A stretch of DNA of 64,000 nt from DATIUV01 sp049322755 (GTDB lineage Bacteria > Pseudomonadota > Gammaproteobacteria > Burkholderiales > UBA6910): positions 1 to 64,000 of the forward strand of contig JBMOQX010000052.1 in assembly GCA_049322755.1 (NCBI GenBank). The letters run 5' to 3'. Shown one piece after another: positions 17,953 to 27,115 of this stretch (positions are counted from its first letter, which is position 1; each line of letters starts with the position of its first letter). A program made the position numbers and the translations under genes. The notes beneath the pieces were generated by a model, which ran no database searches, had not been told where the DNA came from, and worked only from the letters and a program-made list of their open reading frames with translations.

Positions 17953-18949
17953 TTCCTCCGCCCTGGCGTTCGGCGCCGCCGCCGAGGCCTGCATCCCCCA
18001 CCGCGGCGCGCCGCCGGCGCCGGGGTTCGTGCGCAAGGCGCCGGATTCCGGCGTGCGCTCCGGCTGGCTGGAACGGCTGGAGAGCGAGGCCATCCACGTG
18101 CTGCGGGAGGTGGCGGGCGAATGCATCCGGCCGGCGCTGCTGTTCTCCGGCGGCAAGGACTCCGTCGTCCTGCTGCGGCTGGCGGAAAAGGCGTTCCGGC
18201 CGGGGCGCTTCCCGTTTCCCCTGCTGCACATCGACACCGGCCATAACTTTCCCGAGGTGATCGCGTTCCGCGACCGGCGCGCCCGGGAGCTGGGTGAGCG
18301 CCTGCTCGTGCGCTCGGTGGAGGACTCCATCCGCCGCGGGCGCGTGCGCCTGCGCCGCCCCGACGAAAGCCGCAACGCCCACCAGTCGGTGACGCTGCTG
18401 GACGCCATCGCCGAATTCGGCTTCGACGCCTGCATCGGCGGCGCCCGCCGCGACGAGGAGAAGGCGCGCGCCAAGGAGCGCATCGTCTCGTTCCGCGACG
18501 AGTTCGGCCAGTGGGACCCGCGCACTCAGCGCCCCGAGCTGTGGCACCTGTACAACACGCGGGTGCGGCCGGGGGAGCACGTGCGGGTGTTTCCCATCAG
18601 CAACTGGACCGAAGCCGACGTCTGGACCTACATCGCGCGCGAGCGTCTGGCGGTGCCGGAGATCTATTTCGCCCACCGCCGGCCGGTGGTGCGGCGTGGG
18701 AACGCGCTCGTCTGCGTCACCGATCTGACCCCGGCGCGCGCCGGCGAGGCGGTCGAAACGCTTTCCGTGCGCTTCCGCACCGTCGGCGACATCACCTGCA
18801 CCGGTCCGGTGGCGTCGACCGCCGCCACCGTCGAGGAAATCATCGCCGAGACGCGCGCCGCCCGCGTGACCGAACGCGGCGCGACCCGCATGGACGATCA
18901 GACGTCGGAGGCGTCGATGGAGCTGCGCAAGCGCGAGGGTTACTTCTGA
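17945..18949 (+). CDS. cysD: Sulfate adenylyltransferase small subunit
   Basis: 334 residues. The PP-loop is FSGGKDSVVLL (about 67-77); HIDTGHNFPEVIAFRD and the RRDEEKARAKER motif follow. With CysN it makes APS from sulfate and ATP. Compared with the usual CysD, which begins close to WLERLESEAIHVLREVA, this protein has about 37 extra N-terminal residues; the start is nevertheless backed by a GGGAGG sequence eight bases upstream, so the extension may be real. It overlaps cysH by 8 bp and cysN by one base (TGATG). Confidence 0.93.
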   Translation: MFNSSALAFGAAAEACIPHRGAPPAPGFVRKAPDSGVRSGWLERLESEAIHVLREVAGECIRPALLFSGGKDSVVLLRLAEKAFRPGRFPFPLLHIDTGHNFPEVIAFRDRRARELGERLLVRSVEDSIRRGRVRLRRPDESRNAHQSVTLLDAIAEFGFDACIGGARRDEEKARAKERIVSFRDEFGQWDPRTQRPELWHLYNTRVRPGEHVRVFPISNWTEADVWTYIARERLAVPEIYFAHRRPVVRRGNALVCVTDLTPARAGEAVETLSVRFRTVGDITCTGPVASTAATVEEIIAETRAARVTERGATRMDDQTSEASMELRKREGYF

Positions 18950-20214
18950 TGTCGGCCGCGGACCTTTGGGGGCTGGACGGCGGGCTGCTGCGTTTCGCCA
19001 CCGCCGGCAGCGTCGACGACGGCAAAAGCACGCTGATCGGACGCCTGCTGCACGACGCCCGGTCGATCGCGGAGGATCAGCTGGCGGCGCTCGCCGCCAG
19101 CTCGCAGCGCCGTGGCCTCGCCCAGGTGGACCTGGCGCTGCTCACCGACGGTCTGCAGGCCGAACGGGAACAGGGCATCACCATCGACGTGGCGTACCGC
19201 TACTTCGAGTCGGACGGCCGGCGCTTCATCATCGCCGACACCCCGGGCCACGAGCAGTACACCCGCAACATGGTCACCGCAGCGTCCACCGCAGATCTGG
19301 CGGTGGTGCTGGCCGACGTGCGCAAGGGCGCCCTGCTGCAGTCGCGGCGCCACGCCTTCGTCTCGCGCCTGCTGGGCATCGACCGCCTCATCGTCGCCGT
19401 CAACAAGATGGACCTGGCCGACTACCGGCGCGACGCCTTCGAGCGGGTGCGCGTCGAATTCGACGCATTCGTCGCGCCGCTCGGCTTCGCGCAGGTGAGC
19501 TACATCCCTTTGTCGGCGCTGCACGGCGACATGGTGGTCGAGCGCAGCGGCCGCCTGGACTGGTACACCGGCCCGACGCTCCTGGAAGCGCTGCGGGCGG
19601 CGCCCGGCGAGGCCGACTGCGCCGCGCTGCCGCTGCGCTTTCCGGTGCAGCTGGTGGCGCGGGCCGGCGTCGGAGGGGCCGGGCGCGGCTACATGGGACG
19701 GATCGAGGCGGGGAGCGTGGCGGTGGGCGATTCCGTGACGCTGCTGCCCTCGGGCCTCGGGACGACGGTGGCGGCCATCCTCAACCACGGCGGCGCGCTG
19801 GCCCGCGCCCGCGCCGGCCAGTCGGTGACGCTGGTGCTGGAAGACGACGTCGACTTGGCGCGCGGCGACCTCATCGCGGGCGAGCGCGACCTGCCAAACG
19901 TCACCGGCCGGCTGGAGGCGGTGCTCTGCTGGTTCGACGAGGAGCCGCTGGGCCCCGGCGCGACCTACCTGCTGCGCCATGGCACCCGCACCGTCCGGGC
20001 GAAAGTCACCGATCTCGCCTACCGCGTCGACATGGCCACGTTCGCGCTGCACCCGGTGGAGCGTCCGGCGTCGATGAACGACGTGGTCGGAGCCTGCCTC
20101 GCCCTGCAGCAGCCGTTGCCGGTGGACCCTTACTCGGCCGGCCGCGCCACCGGGAGCTTCATCCTCGTCGACCCGGCGACGCAGCGCACGGTGGCCGCGG
20201 GAATGGTGCAATGA
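18949..20214 (+). CDS. cysN: Sulfate adenylyltransferase large GTPase subunit
   Basis: 421 residues from the ATG in TGATG at the cysD stop. Translation-factor GTPase with G1 GSVDDGKST, G3 DTPGHEQYTRNM and G4 NKMDLAD, followed by two beta-barrel domains. GTP hydrolysis drives APS formation by CysD. There is no C-terminal APS kinase fusion, consistent with direct reduction of APS by the adjacent CysH. Overlaps cobA by four bases (ATGA). Confidence 0.94.
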   Translation: MSAADLWGLDGGLLRFATAGSVDDGKSTLIGRLLHDARSIAEDQLAALAASSQRRGLAQVDLALLTDGLQAEREQGITIDVAYRYFESDGRRFIIADTPGHEQYTRNMVTAASTADLAVVLADVRKGALLQSRRHAFVSRLLGIDRLIVAVNKMDLADYRRDAFERVRVEFDAFVAPLGFAQVSYIPLSALHGDMVVERSGRLDWYTGPTLLEALRAAPGEADCAALPLRFPVQLVARAGVGGAGRGYMGRIEAGSVAVGDSVTLLPSGLGTTVAAILNHGGALARARAGQSVTLVLEDDVDLARGDLIAGERDLPNVTGRLEAVLCWFDEEPLGPGATYLLRHGTRTVRAKVTDLAYRVDMATFALHPVERPASMNDVVGACLALQQPLPVDPYSAGRATGSFILVDPATQRTVAAGMVQ

Positions 20215-20984
20215 GCGGAGAACGCCACGGCAAGGTCTATCTGGTGGGCGCCGGGCCGGGAGCCCCGGACCTGCTCACGCTGCGCGCGGCCGGAATCCTG
20301 CGGCGCGCGGACGTCGTGTTCCACGACGCGCTGGTGCATCCCGAGGTGGTGGCGCTGGCGCACCGGGCGCACAAGGTGCCGGTGGGCAAGCGCTGCTCGC
20401 AAGTGTCCACCGACCAGCGCTTCATCAACCGCAGCCTGGTGGAGGCTGCCCGCCGCCATTCGGTGGTGGTTCGACTGAAAGGGGGCGATCCCATGGTGTT
20501 CGGCCGGGCCCAGGAAGAAATCGACGCCTTGCAGGCGGCGGGCATCGAGTTCGAGGTCGTGCCCGGCGTCACCGCGGCGCTGGGCGCCAGCGCCGACCTC
20601 GGCGTCTCGCTCACCGAACGCGGAGTGAGCCGCAGCGTGGTGATGGTGACGCCCCGCGTCGGCAAGGGGGAACGCGACAGCCGCTGGGCGGAGGCCGTCG
20701 CCGCCGCCGACACCGCGGTGATCTACATGGGGGCCGGGGAGGCCGCCGCCATCGCCGGCCATCTCATCGCCAAGGGAGTTTCCCTGAGCACCCCGGTGGT
20801 GGTGGTGGAAAACGCCAGCCTGCCGGAAGGACGCCGGCTGCCGATGATGCTCTGGGAGCTGCCCAGGGTCGCCGAACAGGGGATCACCGGTCCCGCCGTG
20901 ATCTTCGTCGGCGAGGTGTTCCGCCGGGCGTGCCAGGACGAGGCGTGCTCGTTCGAAGCCTACGGCAGCGCCTGGTTCCGCTGA
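20211..20984 (+). CDS. cobA: Uroporphyrinogen-III C-methyltransferase
   Basis: 257 residues. Begins with the tetrapyrrole methylase motif VYLVGAGPGAPDLLTLRAAG; further markers are VVRLKGGDPMVFGRAQEE and VPGVTAALGASA. It makes precorrin-2 from uroporphyrinogen III with two SAM, for siroheme, the cofactor of the sulfite reductase encoded at the start of the same operon. There is no fused CysG dehydrogenase/chelatase, which must come from elsewhere. The last gene of the cys operon. Confidence 0.93.
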   Translation: MSGERHGKVYLVGAGPGAPDLLTLRAAGILRRADVVFHDALVHPEVVALAHRAHKVPVGKRCSQVSTDQRFINRSLVEAARRHSVVVRLKGGDPMVFGRAQEEIDALQAAGIEFEVVPGVTAALGASADLGVSLTERGVSRSVVMVTPRVGKGERDSRWAEAVAAADTAVIYMGAGEAAAIAGHLIAKGVSLSTPVVVVENASLPEGRRLPMMLWELPRVAEQGITGPAVIFVGEVFRRACQDEACSFEAYGSAWFR

Positions 20985-21314
20985 TCCGATCGGGCGGCTG
21001 ACGCCCGACCCGCTGCTCTCCCCACCCGGAGCGCTTGGCGTTCCGCCGCGGGCGCGCGCCGCCCGGTCCGGGCCGACGCCACCGGCGCCCGCGAAGGCGC
21101 GGGACTAAGGGCGGCCGCGCGACGGGGGCGAGCCCCGCAGCCTCTGCGCAGGCGCCGCTCCCGACGCGGTCCGCGCATCCGCCCTGCCACGCCCGGTATC
21201 CCTGCGCATCCGCCACGGCGCCCGACGCCGGCGCAAGATGCCTCCCCCGGCCCCTTCAAGGCTGGACCGCCGGCGAAAAAATACGCTATCATTCAAGCTT
21301 TTGCATTACCCTCC
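20985..21314. other. Non-coding gap between cobA and ribF
   Basis: 330 bases of very GC-rich sequence. I see no conserved coding frame on either strand and no clear terminator for the cys operon. The last 50 bases are more AT-rich (AAAAAATACGCTATCATTCA) and probably hold the ribF promoter. Confidence 0.5.
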
Positions 21315-22265
21315 ATGCGCATCTCACGGGGCGTGCCGCGCTCGCCGTTCGGGCCGGTGGCGCTCACCATCGGCAACTTCGACGGCGTGCACCTGGGGCA
21401 CCAGGCGATGATCTCGCATCTGGTGGCGGCGGCGCGTGAGCGTTCGCTGCCCGCGTGCCTGATGACCTTCGAGCCCCATCCGCGCGAATTCTTCGCGCCG
21501 GACCAGGCGCCCACCCGGCTCACCAGCCTGCGCGAGAAGCTGGAGCTGCTGGCGGAGCTGGGCGTCGAGCACACCGTCATCCTGCGCTTCGACTACGAGT
21601 TCGCCCGCGTCTCGGCCGAGGACTTCGTGTTCGGCATCCTGCACCGGGCGCTGGACGTGCGCTGGCTGCTGGTGGGCGACGATTTCCGCTTCGGCGCGCG
21701 CCGCGCCGGGGATTTCGCGTTGCTGTCGGAGCGCGGTCGCGAGCTCGGCTTCGACGTGAAGAGCATGCCCACGATCGCCGTCGGCTCGACCCGCGTCTCC
21801 AGCACCGCGGTGCGCGACGCGCTGGCGGCTGGCGACCTCTCCGGCGCGGAGTCCCTGCTGGGCCGCCCCTACAGCATCAGCGGCCGCGTGGTGAACGGCA
21901 GCAAGCTCGGCACCCGCATCGGCTTTCCCACCGCCAACATCCTGATGAAGCACAACCGCCCGCCGCTGTCCGGCATTTTTGCCGTCGACGTGGACGGCCT
22001 GGGCGAGGCGCCGGTGCGCGGGGTGGCGAGCCTGGGCGTGCGCCCGACTGTGCACACCGACGGCAAGCCGGCGCTGGAAGTGCACCTGTTCGACTTCGAG
22101 CGCCGCATCTACGGCCGGCACCTGCGCGTCAACTTCCGCGCCAAGCTGCGCGACGAGGAGAAGTATCCCGACTTGGAGACGCTTACGGCGCAGATCCGGC
22201 GCGACGTCGAGAACGCCCGCGCGTTCTTCGCTGACGTCGACCGCGCCCACGCACTGCTGCGCTGA
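21315..22265 (+). CDS. ribF: Bifunctional riboflavin kinase/FAD synthetase
   Basis: 316 residues. The N-terminal FMN adenylyltransferase domain has TIGNFDGVHLGHQ (nucleotidyltransferase HxGH-type loop, about 17-29) and RVSSTAVRDAL; the C-terminal flavokinase domain has GRVVNGSKLGTRIGFPTANI. Makes FMN and FAD from riboflavin. It lies 33 bases upstream of ileS, in the ribF-ileS-lspA-fkpB-ispH order common to many proteobacteria. Confidence 0.96.
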   Translation: MRISRGVPRSPFGPVALTIGNFDGVHLGHQAMISHLVAAARERSLPACLMTFEPHPREFFAPDQAPTRLTSLREKLELLAELGVEHTVILRFDYEFARVSAEDFVFGILHRALDVRWLLVGDDFRFGARRAGDFALLSERGRELGFDVKSMPTIAVGSTRVSSTAVRDALAAGDLSGAESLLGRPYSISGRVVNGSKLGTRIGFPTANILMKHNRPPLSGIFAVDVDGLGEAPVRGVASLGVRPTVHTDGKPALEVHLFDFERRIYGRHLRVNFRAKLRDEEKYPDLETLTAQIRRDVENARAFFADVDRAHALLR

Positions 22266-22298
22266 CCCACTGTTCCGATTTCCTTCCGATCACCTGCG

Positions 22299-25103
22299 AT
22301 GACCGACTACAAGAAGACCCTCAACCTGCCGGACACACCGTTCCCGATGCGCGGCGACCTGGCCAGGCGCGAGCCGCTGATGGTGAAGCAATGGCAGGAG
22401 CGCAAGGTCTACCAGCGCATCCGTGAGGCCGCCCGCGGCCGGCCCAAGTTCGTGCTCCACGACGGGCCGCCGTACGCCAACGGCGACATCCACCTGGGCC
22501 ACGCGGTCAACAAGATCCTCAAGGACATCATCGTCAAGATGAAGACCCTGGCGGGGTTCGACGCGCCCTACGTGCCGGGCTGGGACTGCCACGGCCTGCC
22601 GATCGAGCACCAGGTGGAGAAGCAGCACGGCAAGCAGCTGCCGCCGGCCGAGTTCCGCAAGCTGTGCCGCGCCTACGCCGCGTCCCAGATCGAGCGGCAG
22701 AAAGCGGACTTCGTCCGCCTCGGCGTCCTGGGCGACTGGGACCACCCCTACCTGACCATGAACCCGCGCACCGAGGCCGGCATCGTGCGCGCCCTGGGCA
22801 AGATCCTCGAGCGCGGCTATCTCCAGCGCGGCGACCGGCCGGTGAACTGGTGCATCGAGTGCGGCTCGGCGCTGGCGGAAGCCGAGGTGGAATACGAAGA
22901 CCGCACCTCGCCGGCGATCGACGTCGCCTTTCCGGTGGCCGACAACGCGCGGCTCGCCAAGGCTCTCGGGCTGCCGGCGATCAACGAGCCGGTGTACGCG
23001 GTGATCTGGACCACCACGCCATGGACGCTGCCCGCAAACCAGGGCGTCAGCGTGCACCCGGATTTCGTCTATGTGCTGGTGCAGACGCCCAAGGGCCTGC
23101 TGATCCTGGCGCGGGACCTGGCCGAGGCCTGCATCAAGCGCTATGGCCACGAATCAGTGGAAGTGTTCGCCCAGTTCAAGGGCGCTGTGCTGGACGGCCT
23201 GCCGCTGCGGCACCCGTTCTACGACCGCCAGGTGCCGCTCATCGTCGGCGAGCACGTGACGCTGGAAGCGGGAACAGGACTGGTGCATACCGCGCCGGCC
23301 CACGGTCTCGAGGACTTCGTCATCGGCAGCCGCTACGGCCTGCCGGTGGACAACCCGGTGGGGGACGACGGCCGCTTCTTCGACGCCGTGCCGCTGGTGG
23401 GCGGCTTGTCGGTGTGGGACGCCAACGAGGTGGTGCTGGAGCAGATACAGGGCAACGGCACGTTGCTGCAGCGGGAGAAGCTGCGCCACAGCTATCCCCA
23501 CTGCTGGCGCCACAAGACGCCGATCATCTACCGCGCCACGCCCCAGTGGTTCATCATGATGGACACCGAGCTGCACCATGGGCTCGACGGCGCGCCCCAC
23601 GAGCACCGGCGCCTGCGCGACGTCGCGCTGGAGGCGGTGGCCGACACCGGCTTCTTCCCCTCGTGGGGACGCGCGCGCCTCGAGGGCATGATCCGAAACC
23701 GGCCCGACTGGTGCGTTTCGCGCCAGCGCAGCTGGGGCGTACCGATCCCGTTGTTCGTGCACCGCGAGACCGGCGAGCTGCACCCGCGCACGCCGGAACT
23801 GCTGGAGCAGGTGGCCCGGCGCATCGAAGCCGCCGGCATCGAAGCCTGGTTCGCACTCGACCCGAAGGAGCTGCTGGACGGCGACGCCGAGCGCTACCGC
23901 AAGCTTCCCGACACGCTGGACGTGTGGTTCGACTCCGGCACCACGCACGACACGGTGCTCAAGGCCGACCCCGCGCTCGCGCATCCGGCCGACCTCTATC
24001 TGGAAGGCTCGGACCAGCATCGCGGCTGGTTCCAATCCTCGCTGCTCACCGGCGCCGCCATAGACGGCCGCGCGCCGTACCGCGCGCTGCTCACCCACGG
24101 CTTCGTGGTGGACGGCAACGGTTACAAGATGAGCAAGTCGCGCGGCAACTCGGTGTTCCCGCAGAAGGTCTGCGGCAGCCTGGGCGCCGACATCCTGCGA
24201 CTGTGGGTCGCCGCCACCGATTACTCCGGCGAGCTGTCGATCTCCGACGAGATCCTGAAGCGGGTGGTGGAAACCTACCGCCGCATCCGCAACACGCTGC
24301 GCTTCCTGCTCGCCAACCTCGCGGACTTCGACTTCGCGCGCGACGCGGTGGCGACCGGCGAGCTGCTGGAGATCGACCGCTACGCGCTGACGCTGACGCA
24401 GCGCCTGCAGCACGAAGTCGTCGCGGACTATGGGCGCTACGAGTTCCACCTGGTGGCGCAGAAGCTGCACAATTTCTGCGCCGAGGAACTGGGCGCGTTC
24501 TACCTCGATGTGCTCAAGGACCGCCTCTACACCGCTGCCGCCGCCGGCCGGCCCCGGCGTGCGGCGCAAACCGCCCTGCATCACATTGCCCACAGCCTGG
24601 CCCGTCTGTTCGCGCCCATCCTGTCGTTCACGGCGGAGGAAGTGTGGGCGGCGTTCACCGGCAACGGCGAAGACAGCGTGTTCCTGCACGTGTGGCACGA
24701 ATTGCCGGAGATCGCCGACGCCGATGCGCTGTGTTCGCGGTGGGAGGTGATCCGCCGCGCCCGGGGCGACGTCCAGAAACACCTGGAGGGGCTGCGCGCC
24801 AGTGGCGAGATCGGCTCCTCGCTGGCCGCCAGCGTCGAGGTCCGCGCGCAGTCGCCGGCCTACGAGGTGCTGGCCTCGCTCGGCGACGATCTGCGGCTGG
24901 TCCTGCTGACCTCCCATGCCGAGGCGGTCCGGGTCGGATCGCCGGAGGACGAGGGCATCTCGGCCATCCCGTCGCCGCACCGGAAATGCGAGCGCTGCTG
25001 GCACTACCGCGCCGACGTCGGCGCCGACCCGGCGCACCCGGCCCTGTGCGGCCGCTGCGTCGCCAACCTGTACGGCACCGGCGAGCCGCGCACATATGCC
25101 TGA
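22299..25103 (+). CDS. ileS: Isoleucyl-tRNA synthetase
   Basis: 934 residues, class I synthetase. HIGH motif PYANGDIHLGHAVNK (about 58-72), KMSKSRGN (about 609-616), an editing CP1 domain in between with VIWTTTPWTLPANQ, the anticodon-binding helical domain, and a C-terminal zinc finger CERCWHYRAD...CGRC. Charges tRNA-Ile and hydrolyses mischarged valine. Its last eight bases overlap the lspA start. Confidence 0.97.
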   Translation: MTDYKKTLNLPDTPFPMRGDLARREPLMVKQWQERKVYQRIREAARGRPKFVLHDGPPYANGDIHLGHAVNKILKDIIVKMKTLAGFDAPYVPGWDCHGLPIEHQVEKQHGKQLPPAEFRKLCRAYAASQIERQKADFVRLGVLGDWDHPYLTMNPRTEAGIVRALGKILERGYLQRGDRPVNWCIECGSALAEAEVEYEDRTSPAIDVAFPVADNARLAKALGLPAINEPVYAVIWTTTPWTLPANQGVSVHPDFVYVLVQTPKGLLILARDLAEACIKRYGHESVEVFAQFKGAVLDGLPLRHPFYDRQVPLIVGEHVTLEAGTGLVHTAPAHGLEDFVIGSRYGLPVDNPVGDDGRFFDAVPLVGGLSVWDANEVVLEQIQGNGTLLQREKLRHSYPHCWRHKTPIIYRATPQWFIMMDTELHHGLDGAPHEHRRLRDVALEAVADTGFFPSWGRARLEGMIRNRPDWCVSRQRSWGVPIPLFVHRETGELHPRTPELLEQVARRIEAAGIEAWFALDPKELLDGDAERYRKLPDTLDVWFDSGTTHDTVLKADPALAHPADLYLEGSDQHRGWFQSSLLTGAAIDGRAPYRALLTHGFVVDGNGYKMSKSRGNSVFPQKVCGSLGADILRLWVAATDYSGELSISDEILKRVVETYRRIRNTLRFLLANLADFDFARDAVATGELLEIDRYALTLTQRLQHEVVADYGRYEFHLVAQKLHNFCAEELGAFYLDVLKDRLYTAAAAGRPRRAAQTALHHIAHSLARLFAPILSFTAEEVWAAFTGNGEDSVFLHVWHELPEIADADALCSRWEVIRRARGDVQKHLEGLRASGEIGSSLAASVEVRAQSPAYEVLASLGDDLRLVLLTSHAEAVRVGSPEDEGISAIPSPHRKCERCWHYRADVGADPAHPALCGRCVANLYGTGEPRTYA

Positions 25104-25593
25104 GGCTGCCCACCAGGGCCGCGGGCTCGGCATCGGTTTCGCCATCGCGGGCGTGGTGTTGATCGTCGATTTTGCCACCAAGCGCTGGATCGAAGCGTTG
25201 CTCGCGCCCGGCGACGTCGTGCCGGTGACCGGCTTCTTCAACCTGGTGCTCACGTTCAACCCGGGCGCGGCGTTCAGTTTTCTGGCCGGCGCATCGGGCT
25301 GGCAGCGGGAGTTCTTCATCGGCGTGGCGTTGGCTGCGTCGGCGCTGATCGCCTACCTGCTGGTGAAGCACCGCGGCGAACTGCTGTTCTGCTCCGCGCT
25401 CGGCCTCATCCTGGGCGGCGCTCTGGGCAATCTGTGGGACCGGGTCGCGCTGGGACACGTGGTCGATTTTCTGGACTTCCACGCCGCTGGCTACCACTGG
25501 CCGGCGTTCAACGCCGCCGACAGCGCCATCACCTGCGGCGCGGCGCTGCTGATCTGGGACGCGTTCCGCGGCCACCGGCGGGGTGGCGCATGA
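25096..25593 (+). CDS. lspA: Lipoprotein signal peptidase
   Basis: 165 residues with four membrane helices. The two catalytic aspartates lie in GNLWDRV and FNAADSAIT. Cleaves prolipoprotein signal peptides after diacylglyceryl modification, in the inner membrane. The ATG at 25096 lies eight bases inside ileS; the frame is open further upstream but only as a shadow of ileS. Its stop overlaps the fkpB start (ATGA). Confidence 0.95.
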   Translation: MPEAAHQGRGLGIGFAIAGVVLIVDFATKRWIEALLAPGDVVPVTGFFNLVLTFNPGAAFSFLAGASGWQREFFIGVALAASALIAYLLVKHRGELLFCSALGLILGGALGNLWDRVALGHVVDFLDFHAAGYHWPAFNAADSAITCGAALLIWDAFRGHRRGGA

Positions 25594-26030
25594 GCGCCGC
25601 CGAAACGGCCACCCCGCGAACCGGCGACCGCGTCACGCTGCGCTATCGGCTCTCCAGCGTGGACGGCACCGAGATCGTGGATTCCTTCGACGGCGATCCC
25701 CTCACGGTGGTGCTGGGCGCCGGCGAACTGCACCCGTCACTGGAAGGCGTGATCCAGGAACTCCGCGCCGGCCAGCGCCAGACGTTCGTGCTGCCCGAGG
25801 CCTTTGGCGCGCCCAACCCGGCGCTGGAGCAGGACGTGCCGCGGGAGGAGTTTCCCGAGCAGCTCGCGCCGGCGCCGGGCCAGTTGCTGGAGTTCAGCCT
25901 GCCAAGCGGCGAAACGCTTGCCGGCACGGTCATCAGCGTCAGCGACGAGGCCGTGCGCGTGGACTTCAACCACCCGCTGGCCGGGTGCGATGTCGTTTTC
26001 GAGGTCGAGCTGCTGGCGATCGCCCAATAA
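25590..26030 (+). CDS. fkpB: FKBP-type peptidyl-prolyl isomerase, SlpA type
   Basis: 146 residues. FKBP core with VTLRYRLSSVDGTEIVDSF and VLGAGELHPSLEGVIQELRA, an insert-in-flap domain in the middle, and a closing NHPLAGCDVVFEVELL, as in SlpA/FkpB. A cytoplasmic proline isomerase and chaperone. Overlaps lspA by four bases. Confidence 0.93.
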   Translation: MSAAETATPRTGDRVTLRYRLSSVDGTEIVDSFDGDPLTVVLGAGELHPSLEGVIQELRAGQRQTFVLPEAFGAPNPALEQDVPREEFPEQLAPAPGQLLEFSLPSGETLAGTVISVSDEAVRVDFNHPLAGCDVVFEVELLAIAQ

Positions 26031-26113
26031 CCCTGAAAATCCAGGGGTCGGAATCCGCGAACGCCAACGATATCATCGTATCCAACACTCATTCTTCTGA
26101 CGGGTTTTCCGCC

Positions 26114-27052
26114 ATGGACGTCCTCCTCGCCAACCCCCGCGGCTTCTGCGCCGGCGTCGACCGCGCCATCGAGATCGTCGAGCGCGCGCTCGCCATCCAC
26201 GGCGCGCCGGTGTACGTGCGCCACGAGGTGGTGCACAACCGCTACGTGGTGGATGACCTGAAGGCCAAGGGCGCCGTGTTCGTCGAGGAGCTGGCCGACG
26301 TGCCGGCGGGCAGCGTCGTCATCTTCAGCGCCCATGGTGTGTCCCAGGCGGTGCGCCAGGAAGCGGTGGAGCGCGGCCTGCGGGTCTTCGACGCCACCTG
26401 CCCGCTGGTCACCAAGGTCCACGTGGAGGTGACCCGGATCCACGCCCAGGGACGCGAGGTGGTGATGATCGGCCACCGCGGGCATCCGGAGGTGGAGGGC
26501 ACCATGGGCCAGTGCGCCGGCGGCATCTACCTCGTGGAGAACGAGGAGGACGTCGGCCCGCTGTCGGTGCGTGACCCTGGGAAACTCTCCTTCGTCACCC
26601 AGACCACGCTGTCGGTGGACGACACCTCGCGCATCGTTGCGGCGCTCAAGAAGCGCTTTCCGTCCATCGTCGGCCCGCGCAAGGACGACATCTGCTATGC
26701 AACGCAGAACCGCCAGGACGCGGTCAAGCTCCTGGCCGCGCGCTGCGACGTGGTGGTCGTGGTGGGCTCGCCGAACAGCTCCAACTCCAACCGGCTGCGG
26801 GAGGTGGCGGAATCTTCCGGCGCCCGCGCCTACCTGGTGGACGAAGCGTCCCAGATCGACCCGGCCTGGATTGGCTCCGCAGCCAACGTGGGCGTCACTG
26901 CGGGCGCTTCCGCCCCGGAGGTGCTGGTGCAGCAGGTGGTGGAGCGCCTGCGCGCGCTGGGCGCCGGCGAGGTGCAGGAGATGTCAGGGGTCGCCGAGGC
27001 GGTGGTCTTCCCGCTGCCCAAGGGGCTCGAGCTGGCGCCCACGGGCCGCTGA
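26114..27052 (+). CDS. ispH: 4-hydroxy-3-methylbut-2-enyl diphosphate reductase
   Basis: 312 residues. The three cysteines that hold the iron-sulfur cluster are visible as GFCAGVDRA (Cys12), DATCPLVTK (Cys96) and DICYATQNRQ (Cys194), with the acid-base Glu in HPEVEGT. The final step of the MEP isoprenoid pathway, giving IPP and DMAPP. The start at 26114 is the family start; upstream frame continuation is a shadow of fkpB. Convergent with pilY1. Confidence 0.96.
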   Translation: MDVLLANPRGFCAGVDRAIEIVERALAIHGAPVYVRHEVVHNRYVVDDLKAKGAVFVEELADVPAGSVVIFSAHGVSQAVRQEAVERGLRVFDATCPLVTKVHVEVTRIHAQGREVVMIGHRGHPEVEGTMGQCAGGIYLVENEEDVGPLSVRDPGKLSFVTQTTLSVDDTSRIVAALKKRFPSIVGPRKDDICYATQNRQDAVKLLAARCDVVVVVGSPNSSNSNRLREVAESSGARAYLVDEASQIDPAWIGSAANVGVTAGASAPEVLVQQVVERLRALGAGEVQEMSGVAEAVVFPLPKGLELAPTGR

Positions 27053-27062
27053 GAAAGAAAAC

Positions 27063-27090
27063 GGGGATCGCGCCTTTCGCCGCGACCCCC
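27063..27090. terminator. Possible hairpin between convergent ispH and pilY1
   Basis: GGGGATCGCG pairs with CGCGACCCC across an eight-base loop, with one bulged A. There is no T-run, so termination activity is uncertain, but its place between two convergent genes fits. Confidence 0.4.
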
Positions 27091-27115
27091 GCCTGAGGTC
27101 AACATCTCGTCGCGG

